Source: Rozella allomycis CSF55
Lineage: Eukaryota; Rozellomycota
Reading direction: 5' to 3'
Length of the DNA: 34,630 nucleotides
NCBI GenBank assembly: GCA_000442015.1
Contig: KE560887.1
Coordinates: 1 to 34,630 of the forward strand
The translations under genes were made by a program, and so were the position numbers. Each line of letters opens with the position of its first letter. The stretch's first letter is position 1. Below are positions 31,361 to 34,630 of the stretch, one piece after another. The notes under the pieces were generated by a model. The model was not told the origin of the DNA. It was given only the letters and a program-made list of their open reading frames with translations, and made no database searches.

Positions 31361-32284
31361 TTAATAAGTTGGCACAGTTGAAAGGCTGGACAAAGTTGTT
31401 GCTCCTTCATAGCTTGTCATTTGAGGGCTTTGCACATTTGAAGTTGTTTGTGTTTGTCCGTATGTTTGAGTATTCATTAAACCTATGCTTACTGTGATAT
31501 AATGATAGTTACTTTCACTTGTTGTGAGGCTTGTCACTACAGGAATAGATGTTGATACGGTCATGGTTAAAGTGGATACATAAGTATTGTATAGTGTTGA
31601 ATCAGTTGCAATAGGAGATGGAACAATCGACATTTGCGTAGTTGAAGTGGTGTAAGAGGTTTCTACTGTTACAGTTGTCACGATTATTTTCTTCTTATGC
31701 AATGGAGTTGGGCTTGGGCATATTGTGACAGTCTTTGGAGGAATAGGAACTCCTGGGCATATCATGGATTTTGGCAAAGTAGTTGTTTGCGGAATAACGC
31801 TTTTCGTTACTGTTACAGTTTCAATACTTTTCTCCATAGTCTTTGTCGTTGGAATACAAGTAGTTTCAACATACATGGTTGGCGTAAACTGATGTAGCCT
31901 TAGCATAGGATCGCTAGAGGGATAGTAAGGATTTTGAGTCAGAGTCATTGACATAGATGCTGTAGAAGGAGGAATGCTAGATGAATTCACGCAAATTCCT
32001 CTCATATAACCTTCCGGGCTTATCATTTGTTGACAAAAAGAACCTACAGCACATTGCTCTATATAGTCATCTGGGCAATACACTATAGCTGAAGGAGTAC
32101 AATCAATGGTATCGTTCACAGCCCGGTAACAGTACGATCCTGGGTTTGAATTGCGGCAAACTGAGTTTATCTTTTCGATTTCCTGGGGATTAGAACTAAA
32201 GAACTTTGTTGAATTCGTTTCAAGATTGGTATATTGCGCTTTTGCGATTGTAAACAGGAAGACAGCTAGGTACTTTTGCAACAT
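31361..32284 (-). CDS. Secreted protein with Cys-rich N-terminal domain and Thr-rich tail
   Basis: An intronless 307-residue protein with signal peptide MLQKYLAVFLFTIAKAQ. Residues about 40-100 hold seven cysteines spaced over 56 residues (VCRNSN, YCYRAVND, DCTPSAIVYCPDD, QCAVGSFCQQM, GICVNSS), an even pattern suggesting a small disulphide domain; the pattern loosely resembles a chitin-binding module such as CBM19, but I cannot confirm that. The remaining 200 residues are Thr/Ser/Pro-rich with TVTVTK and TTVTVE strings like those of fungal wall and adhesin proteins. Probable role: cell-wall or host-surface protein, O-mannosylated in the secretory pathway. Converges on profilin with 32 bp between stops. 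Confidence 0.72.
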   Translation of the reverse strand: MLQKYLAVFLFTIAKAQYTNLETNSTKFFSSNPQEIEKINSVCRNSNPGSYCYRAVNDTIDCTPSAIVYCPDDYIEQCAVGSFCQQMISPEGYMRGICVNSSSIPPSTASMSMTLTQNPYYPSSDPMLRLHQFTPTMYVETTCIPTTKTMEKSIETVTVTKSVIPQTTTLPKSMICPGVPIPPKTVTICPSPTPLHKKKIIVTTVTVETSYTTSTTQMSIVPSPIATDSTLYNTYVSTLTMTVSTSIPVVTSLTTSESNYHYITVSIGLMNTQTYGQTQTTSNVQSPQMTSYEGATTLSSLSTVPTY

Positions 32285-32404
32285 TTGAAGGATACTCAGA
32301 TATATTTTACGCCCGCTTATATAGACGAAGATGATATTTAGATGATCATGACGAAAGTTTGATAAATTTGATTGAACATCAGTCGATTGTCATCATATTT
32401 ATTG

Positions 32405-32676
32405 TTACATAACGTAGTCTTCATTTTCCGCATTTTCATCGTCATCCTGAGGCTCTCCTTCAAAAGGATCAGTTTTAGGTTCCTCTGTGAACTCTTCTTC
32501 TGGTTCTTCTTCCGGCTTTTCTTCGGGTATGTATTCTTTCAAATCATTTGGGTCTCCTGGTTCCACTACAATTCTCTCATCATCAGGGCCTATTTGATCA
32601 ATAAAATTGACCCTTTACCTAATACTTCGTCTAAATATTTTTCAGAAGCCTTCTTAAAGTTGAATGAAGCGCTCAT
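32405..32676 (-). CDS. Small acidic protein of unknown function
   Basis: Two exons (32619-32676, 32405-32589) around a 29-nt intron give 80 residues. The N terminus MSASFNFKKASEKYLDEVLG is amphipathic; the rest is extremely acidic (EEKPEEEPEEEFTEEP) and ends NEDYVM. The intron interrupts the frame and its removal restores it, which supports a real gene. AATAAA follows the stop closely. No family is recognised. Confidence 0.6.
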
Positions 32677-32720
32677 GGAATTAGACTTTAGATAAGACAA
32701 AAAAATTAAGTTTAGCTTTA

Positions 32721-34218
32721 TTAAAACCTATTATCTTTCTCTCCCATTGCTATCTTTCCTGCTCTGAAGTAATTTTCAGCAATCTTAAATTGAATATTTG
32801 GTAATTCAGACCAATCATCAGATTCTTGGGCGAATCGCCAACAAAGGTACACAGCTTTCTTTTCGTTATTTAAAAATGTCGATGATTTGATGGCGTAGTG
32901 ATAAAGTAAAAATCTTTCTCAAAATCTAAGTGTCTTAGTACCTTTCGTGGCACACACAAGGTGGCGATAAGTTCAATCCCTTCTCTGCGAAGAGTAATGA
33001 GGCAGTGAAATTTCTAATCTTATAGAAAATTGCTGCCAGATATCCAAAAATTAATGCTTTTAGTTCTCTATAATGAATAGGGAGCTTCCAAGTCGACAAA
33101 ATGTCCCTCTGGTTTAAAATCTTAAGAAATGATAGTTCGTCTTCATTTAATTCGAGTTTGGATCGTTGACTTTTCATATCGATTTCCATTGCACTAATAG
33201 AACGAAGAAAATAGCGCAAAGCAAAATTTAAACCGGGGAGTTCCCTCGTATTACCATCTTCTCTCTTTTCCTGTTACAAATGAATTATTTATATTACAAA
33301 AGAATAACGAATAATACATTCTGCGACATGAAAATAAAATTGAGCGTGATTGACGAGATGATGCTTAGAGAACTTGCAAGATAAATGCGAGAAAACGCGA
33401 AATGATTCCACGGCGTTCCCGCTGTTTAACAGAGCTATAGCGTAATAATAAAGGTTAATAGGCTCTGTATTTGGAATTCTCGGATCTTGTTAAAATTTTT
33501 AAACCCTTTTACCCAATGGATAAATCTGATCTTTAATCAACGAATTCATGCTCAAGGCCTTTTTGAAAAACAAAATCGATGTTTTAAAGTTGCCTTGGTA
33601 CATATAACATAATGCCATATTATGCGACCACTTTAGAAAAGGCATAGCATGATTCTGACAGTTATAGACCCTCTTAATTATTGGCTCGATTTTTAAGAGA
33701 CTTTCAATAACAACTTGGTACTTTTCTTTTTCAAATGCCAATGACAATCTTGTGTAAGCCAAATGAAGTTCAAGTCGTTCTCTTTCCTTAAACCCCACTT
33801 TCGTCATTGAATCCAAAGAGCCAGACCACCTCTTGTCGTCTCCTGGTCCAGTTTTTGTTAACGTTAGCGATGTTTTTGTTTCAAGTGTCAAAGCCAGAAA
33901 AAGCACAACTTTGGGATCTAGCCATTTCCCATGCTGCTCCACTCTAGTGACAAGCAGCCAAGCTTCTTCTACCATTTCAAGTTTTGTAAAAACATCAGTT
34001 AACATTGACAAAAATGCCCATTTAAACATTTGCGTTGTTGGTGATGCGGCGATGCATTGTTCCATATCGTTAGCATCATTGCATTTTAAGGTTTCTTTCA
34101 AAATTTCAATTATCGAATGATATTCCTTTTGATGATATAGAATGCAATTATCCTTGAATAGGGATATCCATTGAGCATGTTCAAGATTAACTACTATGTT
34201 TGCTGATGCAGTCAACAT
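32721..34218 (-). CDS. CNOT10: CNOT10-like TPR protein of the CCR4-NOT complex
   Basis: Four exons (33513-34218, 33298-33485, 32942-33270, 32721-32913) with introns of 27, 27 and 28 nt give 471 residues. The protein is helical, with TPR-like hairpins: KDNCILYHQKEYHSIIEILK, AFLSMLTDVFTKLEMVEEAW, SHNMALCYMYQGNFKTSILF followed by FKKALSMN, and LKALIFGYLAAIFYKIRNFT. The order and spacing resemble CNOT10, which with CNOT11 forms a peripheral module of the CCR4-NOT deadenylase. It is shorter than the animal protein (about 740), and the N-terminal repeat appears reduced. Other TPR proteins cannot be excluded. AATAAA (32717-32722 on this strand) overlaps the stop. Functionally it would act alongside LSM14 in mRNA decay. 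Confidence 0.6.
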
Positions 34219-34421
34219 TCAGATAACAACAAAATTTAAGAAATCCAATATTTAAATTACAAACTAAGAAAAATGCTTATAAATTAAACACATACCGTTC
34301 ACGATAAATCAACTTCAAGACATATTTCTAAAGGACTGATAAAAATTTTCATTTTTTTAGCATTACAAGTAATTAATATACCCTGGACAATATTCTGTTA
34401 ATAAAATTCGATATTAAGCCG

Positions 34422-34630
34422 ATGATAAAAAGGCTAGTAAGAAAATTGGGTTCTGTAGTAAATAGTAGTGAAAAAGATATATTTGACGCTATAGCAATGT
34501 TGAGGGTAGAACTAAAGGAAATAGAGACACGAGAAATACTAGTACAGAAACGGGAAAGAATCGAAAATTTTGGCTTGAAAAATAATCTTACGGGAATACT
34601 ATCGCGATACCGCAATATATTCCATCTTCT
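34422..34630 (+). CDS. 5' part of an unidentified gene, cut by the right edge
   Basis: An ATG at 34422 opens a frame of 69 codons that is still open at the window end. It is Lys/Arg/Glu-rich and helical (FDAIAMLRVELKEIETREIL, then RERIENFGLKNNLTGILSRY). The opposite strand is also open here, but its content (Ser/Phe/Ile runs) is what the antisense of a charged helix gives. Divergent from the CNOT10-like gene, with 203 bp between starts. Family unknown. Confidence 0.5.
   Translation, partial: MIKRLVRKLGSVVNSSEKDIFDAIAMLRVELKEIETREILVQKRERIENFGLKNNLTGILSRYRNIFHL

Noticed and set aside
34373-34615. Minus-strand 80-codon frame at the right end
   Set aside because: The opposite strand has an ATG and a charged helical protein; the minus frame reads as its antisense and ends without supporting features.

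Overview
This is a gene-dense, AT-rich eukaryotic window, apparently from a flagellated early-diverging fungus. Fungal hallmarks are a PMT2-type O-mannosyltransferase, a Net1/Dnt1-type nucleolar protein, Sft2, Krr1, Vps45 and an Scd6/Lsm14 protein. Non-Dikarya traits are nephrocystin-1, an ARL2BP/BART protein, a Hook dynein adaptor, a profilin-4-like protein and FANCL. With the very small introns and short spacers this best fits Cryptomycota such as Rozella. That placement is inference from content, not a database match.

Most genes are broken by tiny introns, so simple open reading frames show only fragments. I joined exons by hand, requiring GT..AG, a typical length and restoration of a conserved protein frame. 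This gave 81 introns of 23-34 nt (mostly 26-30) plus one of 77 nt in LSM14. Six genes have no intron: ubiquitin-eS31, ARMT1, an orphan seven-helix membrane protein and three proteins with signal peptides.

Layout. 1-757: a 3' gene end and an unresolved spacer. 758-2619 (-): nephrocystin-1. 2848-3231 (+): a doubtful small spliced gene. 3291-4454 (-) and 4478-6370 (+): ARMT1 and VPS45, 23 bp apart and divergent. 6707-9448 (-): ubiquitin-eS31, proteasome alpha-4 and FANCL. 9491-17709 (+): LSM14/SCD6, PMT2, a 7-helix orphan, a Kv-type channel, an unresolved stretch and KRR1. 17739-19015 (-): SFT2 and ARL2BP. 19275-24964 (+): a Net1-like protein and an LRR/CH protein. 24980-26360 (-): GPKOW/Spp2. 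26466-27479 (+): a secreted kinase-like protein. 27585-30172 (-): Hook. 30282-31328 (+): a Ser/Thr-rich surface protein and profilin. 31361-34218 (-): a Cys/Thr-rich secreted protein, a small acidic protein and a CNOT10-like protein. 34422 to the end (+): a partial gene.

Themes. Housekeeping genes cover RNA processing and decay, ribosome assembly, proteolysis and membrane traffic. A cilium or motor set (NPHP1, ARL2BP, Hook, profilin-4-like) implies a zoospore stage. Between 26.4 and 32.3 kb sit three intronless genes for secreted or surface proteins, candidates for host or wall interaction; the two Ser/Thr-rich ones are plausible PMT substrates. AATAAA overlaps the stop codon in at least eight genes. 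Three N positions mark unresolved assembly joins; two are flanked by near-duplicate coding sequence differing only at synonymous sites.
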